Shown in pieces: positions 24,505-33,359 of a stretch of 64,000 nt of DNA. Position 1 is the first letter of the stretch. Each line of letters opens with the position of its first letter. Made by a program: the position numbers and the translations under genes. The DNA comes from Terrimesophilobacter sp964651535 (GTDB lineage Bacteria > Actinomycetota > Actinomycetes > Actinomycetales > Microbacteriaceae): contig CAZYYE010000002.1 of assembly GCA_964651535.1 (NCBI GenBank), forward strand, positions 496,001 to 560,000. Reading direction: 5' to 3'. The notes beneath the pieces are model-generated. The model ran no database searches. It had not been told where the DNA came from and saw nothing but the letters and a program-made list of their open reading frames with translations.

Positions 24505-25527
24505 TCACCCTAACGCGCGCAAGCGCGGTGCGATATCGCGCTCGAACAGTTCGAGGAATCGCGGCTGATCCGACCTCGGGTCGTGGAAGACGAGGTGGTT
24601 CAACCCGGCATCGATGTACTTCTTGATGTCGGCGACGACAGCATCCGGATCGGAACCCACGATCCAGCGTGAGGCGATCTGCTCGATCGGCAGCGCATCC
24701 GCGGCCTTCTCCATTTCGATGGGGTCGTCGATATCGTGCTTCTGCTCCCTGCTGAGGGCGAGGGGCGCCCAGAACCGGGTGTTCTGCAGAGCAGCGTCCG
24801 GATCGGGGTCGTAGGAGAGCTTGATTTCGATCATGTGGTCGATGTGGGCGGGGTCGCGACCCTCACCTTGTGCGCCCTCCGCGACCGCGGGAAGGAGTTC
24901 CTTCGTGTACAGATCCATTCCCTTGCCGGACGTACAGATGAAGCCGTCGCCCGCGCGGCCAGCGTAGCGCGCGGCGACCGGCCCGGTACCCGCGATGTAG
25001 ATGGGGACGGGCGAATCCGGGCGATCGTAAATGGAAGCTCCGTGCGTCGAGTAGTACTCTCCCTCGAAGTCAACCCGATCCTCTGTCCACAATTGCCGCA
25101 TGAGGCTCACGGCCTCCCGGAGGCGACCGAGCCTCTCGCTGAACGCCGGCCAGTCCTGCGCTCCCGCGCCCCGGAATCCCGTCGCAATCTCGTTGAGCGC
25201 CTCGCCCGTGCCCACCCCGAGAATGATGCGCCCGGGGTAAAGGCAACCCATGGTTGCGAACGCCTGGGCGATGACGGCCGGGTTGTAGCGGAACGTCGGC
25301 GTCATCACCGAGGTTCCGATGCAGATCGTGCTCGTGCGCTCCCCCACCGCCGCCATCCACGCGAGCGAGAACGGGGCATGTCCGCCCTCGTGGCGCCACG
25401 GCTGGAAGTGGTCGCTCACCGTCACCGTCTCGAACCCGTGGCCCTCGGCGGCGACCGCGTACTCGACGAGGTCCCGAGGGGCGAACTGTTCTGCGGAGGC
25501 CTTGTAGCCCAGTTTGAGCGGAAGCAT
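24505..25527 (-). CDS. fgd: F420-dependent glucose-6-phosphate dehydrogenase
   Basis: 340-aa LLM protein very close to mycobacterial Fgd1 by eye: KLGYKASAEQFAPR, TVSDHFQPWRH, TPTFRYNPAVIAQAFATMG, GVGTGEALNEIATG, AGRAGDGFICTSGKG and DPIEMEKAADALPIEQIA are shared. Numbering from ATG 25527 places His40, Trp44 and Glu109 exactly where the Fgd1 catalytic residues lie, which supports this start over the TTG at 25533. It oxidises glucose 6-phosphate and reduces F420 to F420H2, supplying the reductant for the cell's F420 enzymes. The gene begins 2 bp after coaD ends and is probably co-transcribed with it. Confidence 0.96.
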   Translation of the reverse strand: MLPLKLGYKASAEQFAPRDLVEYAVAAEGHGFETVTVSDHFQPWRHEGGHAPFSLAWMAAVGERTSTICIGTSVMTPTFRYNPAVIAQAFATMGCLYPGRIILGVGTGEALNEIATGFRGAGAQDWPAFSERLGRLREAVSLMRQLWTEDRVDFEGEYYSTHGASIYDRPDSPVPIYIAGTGPVAARYAGRAGDGFICTSGKGMDLYTKELLPAVAEGAQGEGRDPAHIDHMIEIKLSYDPDPDAALQNTRFWAPLALSREQKHDIDDPIEMEKAADALPIEQIASRWIVGSDPDAVVADIKKYIDAGLNHLVFHDPRSDQPRFLELFERDIAPRLRALG

Positions 25528-25529
25528 TG

Positions 25530-26024
25530 TCAACTTTCAGTGGTGGGTGTTTGCAGGTATTCGGACACAGCTTTGGGAACGTAAGGGCTCACGTCGCCGC
25601 CCAGCCCGGCAACCTGGCGGACGAGCGAACTCGATACGTGGGCGTGCGCCGGGTCGGGGAGCAGGAAGATGGTCTCGACGCCGGCGAGGTTGCGATTCAC
25701 TATCGCCATGGGCGTTTCGTACGCGACATCCAATTGCGACCGGACGCCTTTCACGAGCACGCTCGCGCCGACATCCGTGCAGTAGTCCACGAGCAGTCCC
25801 ACACTCCACGACGTGACCCGGATGTTGTCCGGCAGCCCAGCGTCCACGATGGCCTTTTCGATGAGCGACACGCGCTGGGCGACCGGCAGGAGCGCGACCT
25901 TGTCCGGGTTGTGAACGACGAGGACGTGCAATTCGTCGAAGATGCCGGCTGCGCGGTCGATCACGTCGAGATGGCCAAGCGTGATGGGGTCGAACGACCC
26001 GGGAACGACGGCGATCCTGTGCAT
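25530..26024 (-). CDS. coaD: Pantetheine-phosphate adenylyltransferase
   Basis: CoaD (164 aa) makes dephospho-CoA from 4'-phosphopantetheine and ATP. The nucleotidyltransferase motif GSFDPITLGHLD (residues 9-20, HIGH-like TLGH) and the C-terminal HVSSSLVRQVAGLGGDVS are diagnostic. The length is normal for bacterial CoaD. It lies 105 bp downstream of recG with a large perfect inverted repeat between them, and directly upstream of fgd. Confidence 0.97.
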   Translation of the reverse strand: MHRIAVVPGSFDPITLGHLDVIDRAAGIFDELHVLVVHNPDKVALLPVAQRVSLIEKAIVDAGLPDNIRVTSWSVGLLVDYCTDVGASVLVKGVRSQLDVAYETPMAIVNRNLAGVETIFLLPDPAHAHVSSSLVRQVAGLGGDVSPYVPKAVSEYLQTPTTES

Positions 26025-26045
26025 CCCCCAACCCTATCGTCCGTG

Positions 26046-26119
26046 GCTTTCATCATTCAGGAGGTGGTGTGACTGGTGTTCAGTCTCATCTGTCACACCA
26101 CCTCCTGAATGATGAAAGC
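26046..26119. repeat. Perfect 28-bp inverted repeat with 18-bp loop
   Basis: Arms 26046-26073 and 26092-26119 are perfect reverse complements over 28 bp, with an 18-nt spacer. They occupy almost the whole gap between recG and coaD. RNA from either strand would form a very stable hairpin, so termination or mRNA stabilisation is plausible. A perfect repeat this long is more than an ordinary terminator needs, so a miniature mobile or REP-like element is an alternative. Confidence 0.85.
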
Positions 26120-26128
26120 ACACGGGGG

Positions 26129-28276
26129 TCAGGACTTGGCGAGGAAGTCGCGCTCCGCCTCGTCGAGGCGGCGCTCGAGGGCAGCGCGCAGCGCCGGATG
26201 GCGAAGAAGCGTCGGGTCCTCGGCGAGCACCTGTTCGGCAATCGACCGCGCCTCGAGGATGAGGTCGCCGTCCTTCACGACGCGAAGGAGCCGCAGGCTC
26301 GATCGCCGACCGGACTGCACGCTGCCCAGAACATCGCCTTCCTGCCGGAGCTCGAGGTCCTTCTGAGCGAGCTCGAACCCGTCGAGCGTCGCCGCCACCG
26401 CTTCCACGCGCTCGCGCGCCGGGGTGCCGGCCTCTGCTGCGGTCACGAGCAGGCACAGTCCGGGGACATCGCCCCGGCCGATTCTTCCGCGCAACTGGTG
26501 CAGTTGGGACACTCCGAACCGGTCGGCATCCAGCACGATCATCGCGGAGGCGTTCGGCACATCCACGCCCACTTCGATGACCGTCGTCGCCACGAGCACG
26601 TCGATGTCCCCCGCGGCGAACGCGCGCATCCGGGCGTCCTTCTCGTCGCTCGAAAGTCTCCCGTGCAATGCTTCGATCCGCATGGCCGCAAACCGCTCGT
26701 CAGCGTGCAGCAGCTCCACTGTGTCGGCGACGGTCGTGAGGGGCCGCGCGGTCTCGCCGGGCTCGAGGGGCGGCGCGTCGGACTCGGAGTCGATCGCGGG
26801 ACACACCACGAATGCCTGCCTGCCCTTCGCGATCTCTTCGGAGAGACGCTCCCACACGCGATCCTCCCAGCCTGGACGATCGGCCAGCGGCACGACGAAC
26901 GTTTCGATCGGGATGCGCCCTGCCGGCAGCTCGGCGATCGTCGAGATGTCGAGGTCGCCGAACACGGTCATCGCCACCGTGCGGGGGATCGGAGTCGCCG
27001 TGAGAACGAGCACGTGCGGCGGGACTGCCCCTTTGCGGCGGAGCGCCTCGCGCTGGTCGACCCCGAATCTGTGCTGCTCATCCACGACGACGAGTCCGAG
27101 ATCGAAGAACTCGACGGTCTCGCTCATGAGCGCGTGCGTGCCGACCACGATGTGCGCCTGCCCGGTCACCGCAGCCAGGAGCGCTTTTCGGCGATCCGCC
27201 GCCGGCAATTGCCCCGTGATGAGAGTCGGGCGCAGCCGAGCGGCCAGGTCCGGTCCGAGCGTCGCGACGATGGAGCGAAGGTGCTGCCCCGCGAGAACTT
27301 CCGTCGGGGCGAGGAGAGCGGATTGGCCGCCCGTGTCGGCCACCGCAAGCATCGCACGCAGCGCCACAACCGTCTTCCCCGAACCGACCTCGCCCTGGAG
27401 CAACCGGTTCATGGGGACAGGGGAAGCGATGTCCTGCGCGATGGCTTCCCCCACCTCGTGCTGGTCTGCCGTGAGCGTGAACTTAAGTACCGCATCGAAC
27501 TGTTCGAGCATTCCACCTGGCGTGGGAACCCGCGGTGTCGCCGCCTGCTCCTTCAACCTCTGGCGTTGTTCCAGCAGTGCCGTTTGCAGCACGAACGCCT
27601 CCTGGAACCTCAGGGACTTCCGTGCCGCGCGCCACTCGGCGTCCACCGTGGGCCGATGGATGAGTTCGATCGCCCGATCGAACGGGATGAGGCCGCGTGC
27701 CTTCCGCACCTCGTCCGGCACAGGGTCATCGAGCTGGCCGATCACGTCGAGTGCGACTCCCACTGCCTTCTGTACCTGCCAGCTCGACACCGTGGAGGTC
27801 GCCGGGTAAATCGGGATCGGCTTCATCGCCCACGCCTCCGCCGACTCCACCGCCTCAGGGTTGTCCTCCTCGAAGAGCTCGTAGTCCGGGTGGGCAAGCT
27901 GGCGGCTGCCGCGGTACTCCCCCACTTTGCCGGCAAAGATCCCGCGAACCCCCGGGCGGAGGTCTTTCGCGCGCCACGACTGGTTGAAGAACGTGAGCGT
28001 GAGGATGCCCTTGCCATCCGTGATCCGCGCTTCAAGAAGCGAACCCTTCTTCGCGCGCATCGGCCGCTCGCGCACGTCGATCACTTCGGCAACGATCGTG
28101 AGGTTCTCGTCGAGCGGCAGGTGGGTGAGTTCGGTGAGCTCGCCCCGTCGGGCGTAACGCCTCGGGTAATGCGTGAGCAAATCGCCGACCGTTTCGATGC
28201 CGAAGGCCTTGGCGAACGCCGCCGCCGTGCGTGCGCCGAGCGCGTTGCCGAGTTTCTGATCGAGTGGTGATGCCAC
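26129..28276 (-). CDS. recG: ATP-dependent DNA helicase RecG
   Basis: 715-aa RecG, a branch-migration helicase that remodels stalled forks and Holliday junctions. Order: N-terminal wedge/OB domain (DLLTHYPRRYARRGELTEL through LAHPDYELF), helicase core with Walker A GEVGSGKTVVALRAML, DEQH box in LVVVDEQHRFG, TATPIPRT, and QLHQLRGRIGRGDVPGLCLL near the end. The GTG at 28276 starts VASPLDQKLG as in other actinobacterial RecG; an ATG at 28297 would add seven residues. It is divergent from rsmD with a gap of only 22 bp. Confidence 0.96.
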   Translation of the reverse strand: MASPLDQKLGNALGARTAAAFAKAFGIETVGDLLTHYPRRYARRGELTELTHLPLDENLTIVAEVIDVRERPMRAKKGSLLEARITDGKGILTLTFFNQSWRAKDLRPGVRGIFAGKVGEYRGSRQLAHPDYELFEEDNPEAVESAEAWAMKPIPIYPATSTVSSWQVQKAVGVALDVIGQLDDPVPDEVRKARGLIPFDRAIELIHRPTVDAEWRAARKSLRFQEAFVLQTALLEQRQRLKEQAATPRVPTPGGMLEQFDAVLKFTLTADQHEVGEAIAQDIASPVPMNRLLQGEVGSGKTVVALRAMLAVADTGGQSALLAPTEVLAGQHLRSIVATLGPDLAARLRPTLITGQLPAADRRKALLAAVTGQAHIVVGTHALMSETVEFFDLGLVVVDEQHRFGVDQREALRRKGAVPPHVLVLTATPIPRTVAMTVFGDLDISTIAELPAGRIPIETFVVPLADRPGWEDRVWERLSEEIAKGRQAFVVCPAIDSESDAPPLEPGETARPLTTVADTVELLHADERFAAMRIEALHGRLSSDEKDARMRAFAAGDIDVLVATTVIEVGVDVPNASAMIVLDADRFGVSQLHQLRGRIGRGDVPGLCLLVTAAEAGTPARERVEAVAATLDGFELAQKDLELRQEGDVLGSVQSGRRSSLRLLRVVKDGDLILEARSIAEQVLAEDPTLLRHPALRAALERRLDEAERDFLAKS

Positions 28277-28298
28277 ATTGAGAGGGTACCTTTGCATC

Positions 28299-28865
28299 GT
28301 GACACGCATCGTCGCCGGTTTCGCCGGTTCCCTCTCCCTCACTGTCCCGGACACGGGCACGCGGCCGACGAGCGACCGGGTTCGGGAGGCGATTTTCTCC
28401 GCACTCGAGTCGCGGGATGCGCTCCGCCATGCTCGCGTCGTCGACCTGTACGCAGGCTCCGGCGCGCTCGGGCTTGAGGCGGCATCCCGCGGCGCGGCAA
28501 CCGTGACTCTCGTGGAGAAGAATGCGGCGGCGGCGCGGGCGTGCCGCGACAACGCGGCACGGATCCTGCGCAATGCGCCGAAGGGCGCGGAGCCGCGGAT
28601 CGCGGTTGCGGCGCAGGCCGTGCAGACGTTTCTCGACACGAGCGACGCGACATGGGATCTCGCACTCCTGGACCCCCCGTACGGCGTCGGCGCCGAGGAG
28701 CTCGCTCGCGCGATCGCATCGCTTGCCCCGCGACTCGCTCCGGAGGCGATCGTCCTCGTGGAGAGGACGTCGAAGGCGCCGGAACCGGTGTGGGCGCCGG
28801 GGATCGCCCTCGATCGCCGGAAGGACTACGGCGACACGACGCTGTGGTGGGCGTCAGTCGGCTGA
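28299..28865 (+). CDS. rsmD: 16S rRNA (guanine966-N2)-methyltransferase
   Basis: 188-aa RsmD from GTG 28299 with GAGAGGG upstream. It modifies G966 of 16S rRNA in the small subunit. Diagnostic parts are TRIVAGFAG, RPTSDRVREAIFSALES, the SAM-binding VVDLYAGSGALGLEAASRG and the catalytic DPPY motif in LALLDPPYGVG. The divergent recG-rsmD order is common in actinobacteria. The 3' end overlaps the convergent thiL by 12 bp. Confidence 0.94.
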   Translation: MTRIVAGFAGSLSLTVPDTGTRPTSDRVREAIFSALESRDALRHARVVDLYAGSGALGLEAASRGAATVTLVEKNAAAARACRDNAARILRNAPKGAEPRIAVAAQAVQTFLDTSDATWDLALLDPPYGVGAEELARAIASLAPRLAPEAIVLVERTSKAPEPVWAPGIALDRRKDYGDTTLWWASVG

Positions 28866-29867
28866 GTAGCTCGCGAACGGGTCCCATCCCGTGACCGGCT
28901 GCCGGTGGCCGTCGAGCAGTATTGATGCGCCATCCGCCGTTCGAGCGTCGATGACGGTCCCGACCTGACGGAAGCCGCCGGGCAGGGCTGCAGCTGCGGG
29001 AAAGGTGGCCAGCAGCGAATGGTCCTCTCCGCCGCCCAGGGCCAGAGCAGGGTCGTCACCGAGCGCGGAACTGTCGAAGTCCATTGCGACTCTGCTCGCC
29101 CGGGCGACGCGATCGGCGTCGATCGCGAGCCCGTCGCTCACATCGATCATCGCGGTGGCTCCGGCAAGCGCAGCGGCCCTCCCGTCGGCGATGGGGGGCG
29201 AGGGAGCGAGTTGGGCCGCGGTGAGACCGCGCAGGGCTTCCGCGAGCGCAGCATCCGGCTCGCCATCCGCGTCGACCGCGCGCGTGAACAGCACGCGAAG
29301 ACCCCTGGCCGCTTCGCCGAGGAGCCCAGACACCGCGACGATGTCGCCGACCCGCGCACCGGATCGCAGCACGGGCGCGCGCGCCTCCAGATCTCCGAAT
29401 GCCGTGACGGCGATCGTGAGTGTCGCCGACACGGACAGGTCGCCGCCGACGATTCCGCACCCGGGCGCCAGCGCCTGGCAGGCATCCCGAAATCCGTCGG
29501 CGATTCCCTCCAGAAGCGTGATCGGGGAGTGGGAGGGGGCGGCGATCGCCACGACAAGCGCGGTCGGCCGCGCACCCATCGCTGCGACATCGGAAAGGTT
29601 GGAGGCGGCCGCCTTCCAACCGAGGTCGTGGGGACGGGACCACGCAAGCCGGAAGTCGGGGCCATGAACCATGAGGTCGGTCGTGACCACGAACCTGGCA
29701 TCCGGCGCGGACACGATCGCGGCGTCGTCCCCGGGTCCGAGAAGTTCCGCATCCGCTGCCGGCAACCTGGGAAAGATCCGCGCGAGCACGTGCGATTCTC
29801 CGAGTTCACCCAGCGTTGGGGTCCGCTCCCGATGAGATCTGGGGTCGGCATCCTTCGGCATGCTCAC
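28854..29867 (-). CDS. thiL: Thiamine-monophosphate kinase
   Basis: 337-aa ThiL, phosphorylating TMP to thiamine diphosphate, the last step of cofactor synthesis. Signatures are GPGDDAAIV, TTDLMVHGPDF, NLSDVAAMGARP (Mg/ATP site), GGDLS and MIDVSDGLAIDADRVA. The start is the ATG at 29867, which leaves only 17 bp to the divergent DUF3515 gene. No THI-box riboswitch fits in that gap. Confidence 0.95.
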   Translation of the reverse strand: MSMPKDADPRSHRERTPTLGELGESHVLARIFPRLPAADAELLGPGDDAAIVSAPDARFVVTTDLMVHGPDFRLAWSRPHDLGWKAAASNLSDVAAMGARPTALVVAIAAPSHSPITLLEGIADGFRDACQALAPGCGIVGGDLSVSATLTIAVTAFGDLEARAPVLRSGARVGDIVAVSGLLGEAARGLRVLFTRAVDADGEPDAALAEALRGLTAAQLAPSPPIADGRAAALAGATAMIDVSDGLAIDADRVARASRVAMDFDSSALGDDPALALGGGEDHSLLATFPAAAALPGGFRQVGTVIDARTADGASILLDGHRQPVTGWDPFASYSAD

Positions 29868-29884
29868 ACGGTAGCCTGAAACGG

Positions 29885-30406
29885 ATGCTTCCGTTCTCCC
29901 TCCGCGTGCCCACGACCGCCCTGATTCTTTCAGCGCTCGTGTCCGCTTCGCTGCTTATTCTCACGGGCTGCGCACCGGTCGTTCCACTTGCTGCCGCCCC
30001 GGATGCGACGAATCCGATGTGCGCGGAAGTGTCCGTGCGGCTCCCGGACGCGATCGGAGAAAACGAACGGCGCGTGACGGATGCGCAGGCAACCGCCGCG
30101 TGGGGGAACCCCGCATCGGTCCTCTTGCGCTGCGGGGTAGAGGTGCCCGGCCCCTCGACGCTCCTGTGCGTCACGCTCAAGGGCATCGACTGGCTGCGGG
30201 ACGAAAGCGGCGCGCCCAATTACGTGTTCACAACCTACGGGCGGGACCCTGCTGTCGAAGTGGTCATCAACGGAACCCGGATTTCGGGAACCGACGTACT
30301 CATCGACTTGAGCAACGCCGTCGGGTCGATTCCGGCGACGCGCGCGTGCACGAACCCGGATGATGTGCTGGGAATCCCGGAGCCGAGCCCGACCCCGACC
30401 CCGTAG
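29885..30406 (+). CDS. DUF3515 lipoprotein
   Basis: 173-aa protein from ATG 29885 with a signal peptide ending in the lipobox LILTGC (Cys about residue 23), so a membrane-anchored lipoprotein. The DUF3515 core follows: NPMCAEVSVRLPD, a WGNPASVLLRCGV block and VFTTYGRDPAVEV. The C-terminus is a Pro/Thr tail. This family regularly sits between thiL and ddl in actinobacteria, as here, but has no established role. It converges with ddl 50 bp away. Confidence 0.85.
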   Translation: MLPFSLRVPTTALILSALVSASLLILTGCAPVVPLAAAPDATNPMCAEVSVRLPDAIGENERRVTDAQATAAWGNPASVLLRCGVEVPGPSTLLCVTLKGIDWLRDESGAPNYVFTTYGRDPAVEVVINGTRISGTDVLIDLSNAVGSIPATRACTNPDDVLGIPEPSPTPTP

Positions 30407-30456
30407 CGCTGTGACCACCTTCGAGACGGGCCCGCGGCCCTCCTCACGCAGCGGTG

Positions 30457-31551
30457 TCAACGAATGGTTTCGAGGCCGAGCTCGATGAGTTCCGTGATGA
30501 GGTCCGGGTAGCTGAGGCCGCTTGCAAGCCAGCACTTCGGATACATCGAGATCGGGGTGAAACCCGGCATGGTGTTGATCTCGTTCAGCACGAATCCCGC
30601 CTCTGTGAGGAAGAAGTCGATGCGCGCGAGCCCCGAGCCGCCGATCGCCTCGAACGCCCGTGCAGAAATGCTCTGCATCTCCGCGAGCTCACCGTCGCTC
30701 AACTCCGTCGGGCACACGAGATCTACGCCGTCGGCGCCCAGGTATTTCGCCGCGAAGTCGTAGAACCCGCCATTCGACACGACGACTTCCCCCGCCACCG
30801 ACACGCGCGGCGGTGCCCCGTCGCGCCCGCCCAGCACGCCGCATTCGATCTCCCGGCCCGCGATCGCGCTCTCGACGAGCACTTTGTCGTCCTCCGCGAA
30901 CGCAACCGCCATCGCCGAATCCAGCGACTCCCAGCCGTCGACGCGGCTCACGCCGACCGACGAGCCGGCCCGCGCCGGCTTCACGAACGCGGGAAGGCCG
31001 AGTTCCCGCGCGCGCGAACGCCACAGCTCAGGGTCCCGCCGCCAGCCGGATGCCGGGATCGTGACCCATGGGGCGACGGCGATCCCTGCCGCTTCCAGAA
31101 CCGTCTTCGTGAAGTGCTTGTCCATGCCGACGGCGGAAGCGAGAACGCCGTTACCGACGTACGGCAATCCGGTGAGCTCGAAAAGCCCCTGGATGGTGCC
31201 GTCCTCGCCAAACGGGCCGTGCAGGATGGGAAACGCGATGTCCACGGAGCCGAGGCTCGACGTCGCCCCGGTCGCATCCGTGACGGTGAATTCGCGCGAG
31301 AGCGCACTCGCCGGAAAGTGCACCCGCGACCCGTCGTCTGTCACGTTGGGAAGCGCGGCGGGATCGAGCCTGAATTTCTCTGGGTCGTCGGCCTCCAGCA
31401 CGAACGCGCCGTCGCGCGTGATGCCGATGGGGATCACCTCGAATCGATCGCGGTCGATCGCAGCAAGAACTCCGGCCGCCGTTGCGCAACTGATCGAGTG
31501 CTCGCTCGATCGGCCACCGAACACGAGCGCGACCCGCACTTTTGACGCCAT
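30457..31551 (-). CDS. ddl: D-alanine-D-alanine ligase
   Basis: 364-aa Ddl joining two D-alanines for peptidoglycan precursors. ATP-grasp features are visible: VALVFGGRSSEHSIS at the N-terminus, FPILHGPFGEDGTIQG, KPARAGSSVGVSRV, and the metal-binding ARIDFFLTEAGFVLNEINTMPG with the ENxxPG-type loop. It starts 3 bp after gpsA ends and is probably in the murA-plsC-gpsA-ddl operon, linking cell-wall and phospholipid genes. Confidence 0.97.
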   Translation of the reverse strand: MASKVRVALVFGGRSSEHSISCATAAGVLAAIDRDRFEVIPIGITRDGAFVLEADDPEKFRLDPAALPNVTDDGSRVHFPASALSREFTVTDATGATSSLGSVDIAFPILHGPFGEDGTIQGLFELTGLPYVGNGVLASAVGMDKHFTKTVLEAAGIAVAPWVTIPASGWRRDPELWRSRARELGLPAFVKPARAGSSVGVSRVDGWESLDSAMAVAFAEDDKVLVESAIAGREIECGVLGGRDGAPPRVSVAGEVVVSNGGFYDFAAKYLGADGVDLVCPTELSDGELAEMQSISARAFEAIGGSGLARIDFFLTEAGFVLNEINTMPGFTPISMYPKCWLASGLSYPDLITELIELGLETIR

Positions 31552-31554
31552 CGA

Positions 31555-32598
31555 TCAGTTCTCCGGTTGCGGCTCGTCGCCGGCGGACGTGAGGTGGGGG
31601 ACGATGTCCCTCGGATCCATGGTCCCCGCCAGTACCTCCGCGACTTGCGAGACGATGGGCATCTCCACGCCCTTGGACATTGCGAGTTCGAGGATCGGCG
31701 CGACGGAGGCGAGGCCCTCCGCCGTCTGGTTCATTTGCGCGACAACATCCCTGAAACTGTAGCCCTGGCCGAGAAGCCGCCCCGCTGTGTTGTTGCGCGA
31801 CAGCGACGATTCGCACGTCGCGATGAGGTCGCCGAGCCCGGCGAGCCCGGAAAGGGTTTCTGCCTTGCCGCCGAATGCGACGGCGAACTCGGTCATCTCC
31901 ACGAGTCCGCGGGTGATGATGGAAGCCTTCGTGTTCTCGCCGTAGCCGACGCCGTCGACGATTCCGATTGCGACCGCGATGAGGTTCTTCAGGACGCCAC
32001 CGAACTCGGTGCCGATGACATCCGTGTTCACGAACGACCGCAGGTAGCTGGTTCTCGCCGCCATCGCCACGAGCGTCGCCGTCTCCAGGTTTTCGGAGGA
32101 CACGACGGACGCCGTCGGCTCTTCCTTCGCAATCTCAAGGGCGAGGTTCGGCCCCGAGATGACCGCTACCTGGGCCGGGTCGGAGTGAAGTTCTTCGCGA
32201 ATCACTTCGCTCATCCGCAACGCGGTGCCGCGCTCGACGCCCTTCATGAGGCTCACGATGATCGCATCGCGCGGGATGATTTCCCGCACCGCGACCAGGT
32301 TCGCGCGCAGCGTCTGGCTCGGCACGGAGATGAACACCATTTCCGTGCCCTCGAGCACTTCCTCGACGACCGAGCTCGCCCACAGCGTTCGCGGCAGGTT
32401 GACTCCCGGCAGATAGTCGCTGTTGCGCTTGCCCTCCGCGATTTCGCGCGCCAGTTCCGGTCTGCGCGCCCAGATCGCGACATCCGCACCGCCGTCGGCG
32501 AGCACCTTGGAGAACGTGGTGCCCCAGCTTCCTGCACCGAGAACCGCGACGCGGCGGGCGCCGGGACGGGTCACTCGGATAGGAGTTGTGTTCGTCAT
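31555..32598 (-). CDS. gpsA: Glycerol-3-phosphate dehydrogenase [NAD(P)+]
   Basis: 347-aa GpsA, reducing dihydroxyacetone phosphate to sn-glycerol 3-phosphate for phospholipids. The nucleotide-binding motif VAVLGAGSWGTTFSKVLAD, the substrate-site GPNLALEIAKEEPT and the catalytic-region GVLKNLIAVAIGIVDG plus SLSRNN are all present. The ATG at 32598 overlaps the plsC stop (ATGA). The frame is open further upstream but that part covers plsC. Confidence 0.96.
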   Translation of the reverse strand: MTNTTPIRVTRPGARRVAVLGAGSWGTTFSKVLADGGADVAIWARRPELAREIAEGKRNSDYLPGVNLPRTLWASSVVEEVLEGTEMVFISVPSQTLRANLVAVREIIPRDAIIVSLMKGVERGTALRMSEVIREELHSDPAQVAVISGPNLALEIAKEEPTASVVSSENLETATLVAMAARTSYLRSFVNTDVIGTEFGGVLKNLIAVAIGIVDGVGYGENTKASIITRGLVEMTEFAVAFGGKAETLSGLAGLGDLIATCESSLSRNNTAGRLLGQGYSFRDVVAQMNQTAEGLASVAPILELAMSKGVEMPIVSQVAEVLAGTMDPRDIVPHLTSAGDEPQPEN

Positions 32599-33356
32599 GA
32601 CCGCTCCTCGAATCGCCCGATCTCCGCCTGGCCCTTCTTCGCCGGATCCCACCGTTCGGCTGGCGGCGTTTCGCCGCGCAACTCGGCGAGAAGGTTCGTG
32701 ATCGCCGCCATGAGCAGCTCCGTCGCCTCGGCCAGTGCGGCGGAATTCAACGGGCGCCCCTCGAATGCCGATAGATCCACGGGAGGGCCGAAGCGGATGT
32801 CCACGTCTTTGCGCGGGAACATGCTGACCTTCTTGCCGTATCTGGGCATGATTTTCTGCGTGCCCCAATGGGCAACCGGAACGAGCGGGACCCCGGCAGT
32901 GAGCGCGAGCCGCACTGCACCGGTCTTGCCACGCATGGGCCACAAGTCGGGGTCGCGCGTCAGCGTCCCTTCCGGGTACACGACGACGACGAGGTCGTTC
33001 TCGACGACCTGGTTGGCCGCGGCGAGCGGGTCGCTCGCTCGCGATCCGCTGCGTTCGACGGGGATCTGGCCCGACTTCTTCAAAAGCGTCCCGAACACGG
33101 GAATCTTGAACAACGATGCTTTGCCGAGGTAGCGCGGCGCGCGGCCGAGCTTCCAGATGGTCAACCCGATGACGAGCGGGTCGATCTCGCTGTAATGGTT
33201 GGGGGCCACGACGACGGGGCCCGTTGCGGGAAGGTACTCGCCCTGCTGGATTCGGTAACGGCCCACGACGTTCATGAACGGGATGACGAGGGCGGCGATG
33301 AACCGGAAAATGAAGATCTTCTCCGAACGAACCTTCTGGGAGCCGGCCTTCGCCAC
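32595..33356 (-). CDS. plsC: 1-acyl-sn-glycerol-3-phosphate acyltransferase family
   Basis: 253-aa PlsC-type acyltransferase that would acylate lysophosphatidic acid. The HX4D motif appears as NHYSEIDP (His and Asp retained), with VVVYPEGTLTRD as the acyl-acceptor motif and a hydrophobic N-terminal segment (FIFRFIAALVIPFMNVVGRY) for membrane attachment. GTG start at 33356, 3 bp after murA ends. Neighbouring gpsA makes the upstream glycerol phosphate. Substrate preference within the family is not decided by sequence. Confidence 0.88.
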   Translation of the reverse strand: MAKAGSQKVRSEKIFIFRFIAALVIPFMNVVGRYRIQQGEYLPATGPVVVAPNHYSEIDPLVIGLTIWKLGRAPRYLGKASLFKIPVFGTLLKKSGQIPVERSGSRASDPLAAANQVVENDLVVVVYPEGTLTRDPDLWPMRGKTGAVRLALTAGVPLVPVAHWGTQKIMPRYGKKVSMFPRKDVDIRFGPPVDLSAFEGRPLNSAALAEATELLMAAITNLLAELRGETPPAERWDPAKKGQAEIGRFEERS

Positions 33357-33359
33357 GGT

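Noticed and set aside
26069..28270. A 733-codon plus-strand frame opposite recG
   Set aside because: The composition is that of an antisense shadow, and recG carries all helicase motifs on the minus strand.
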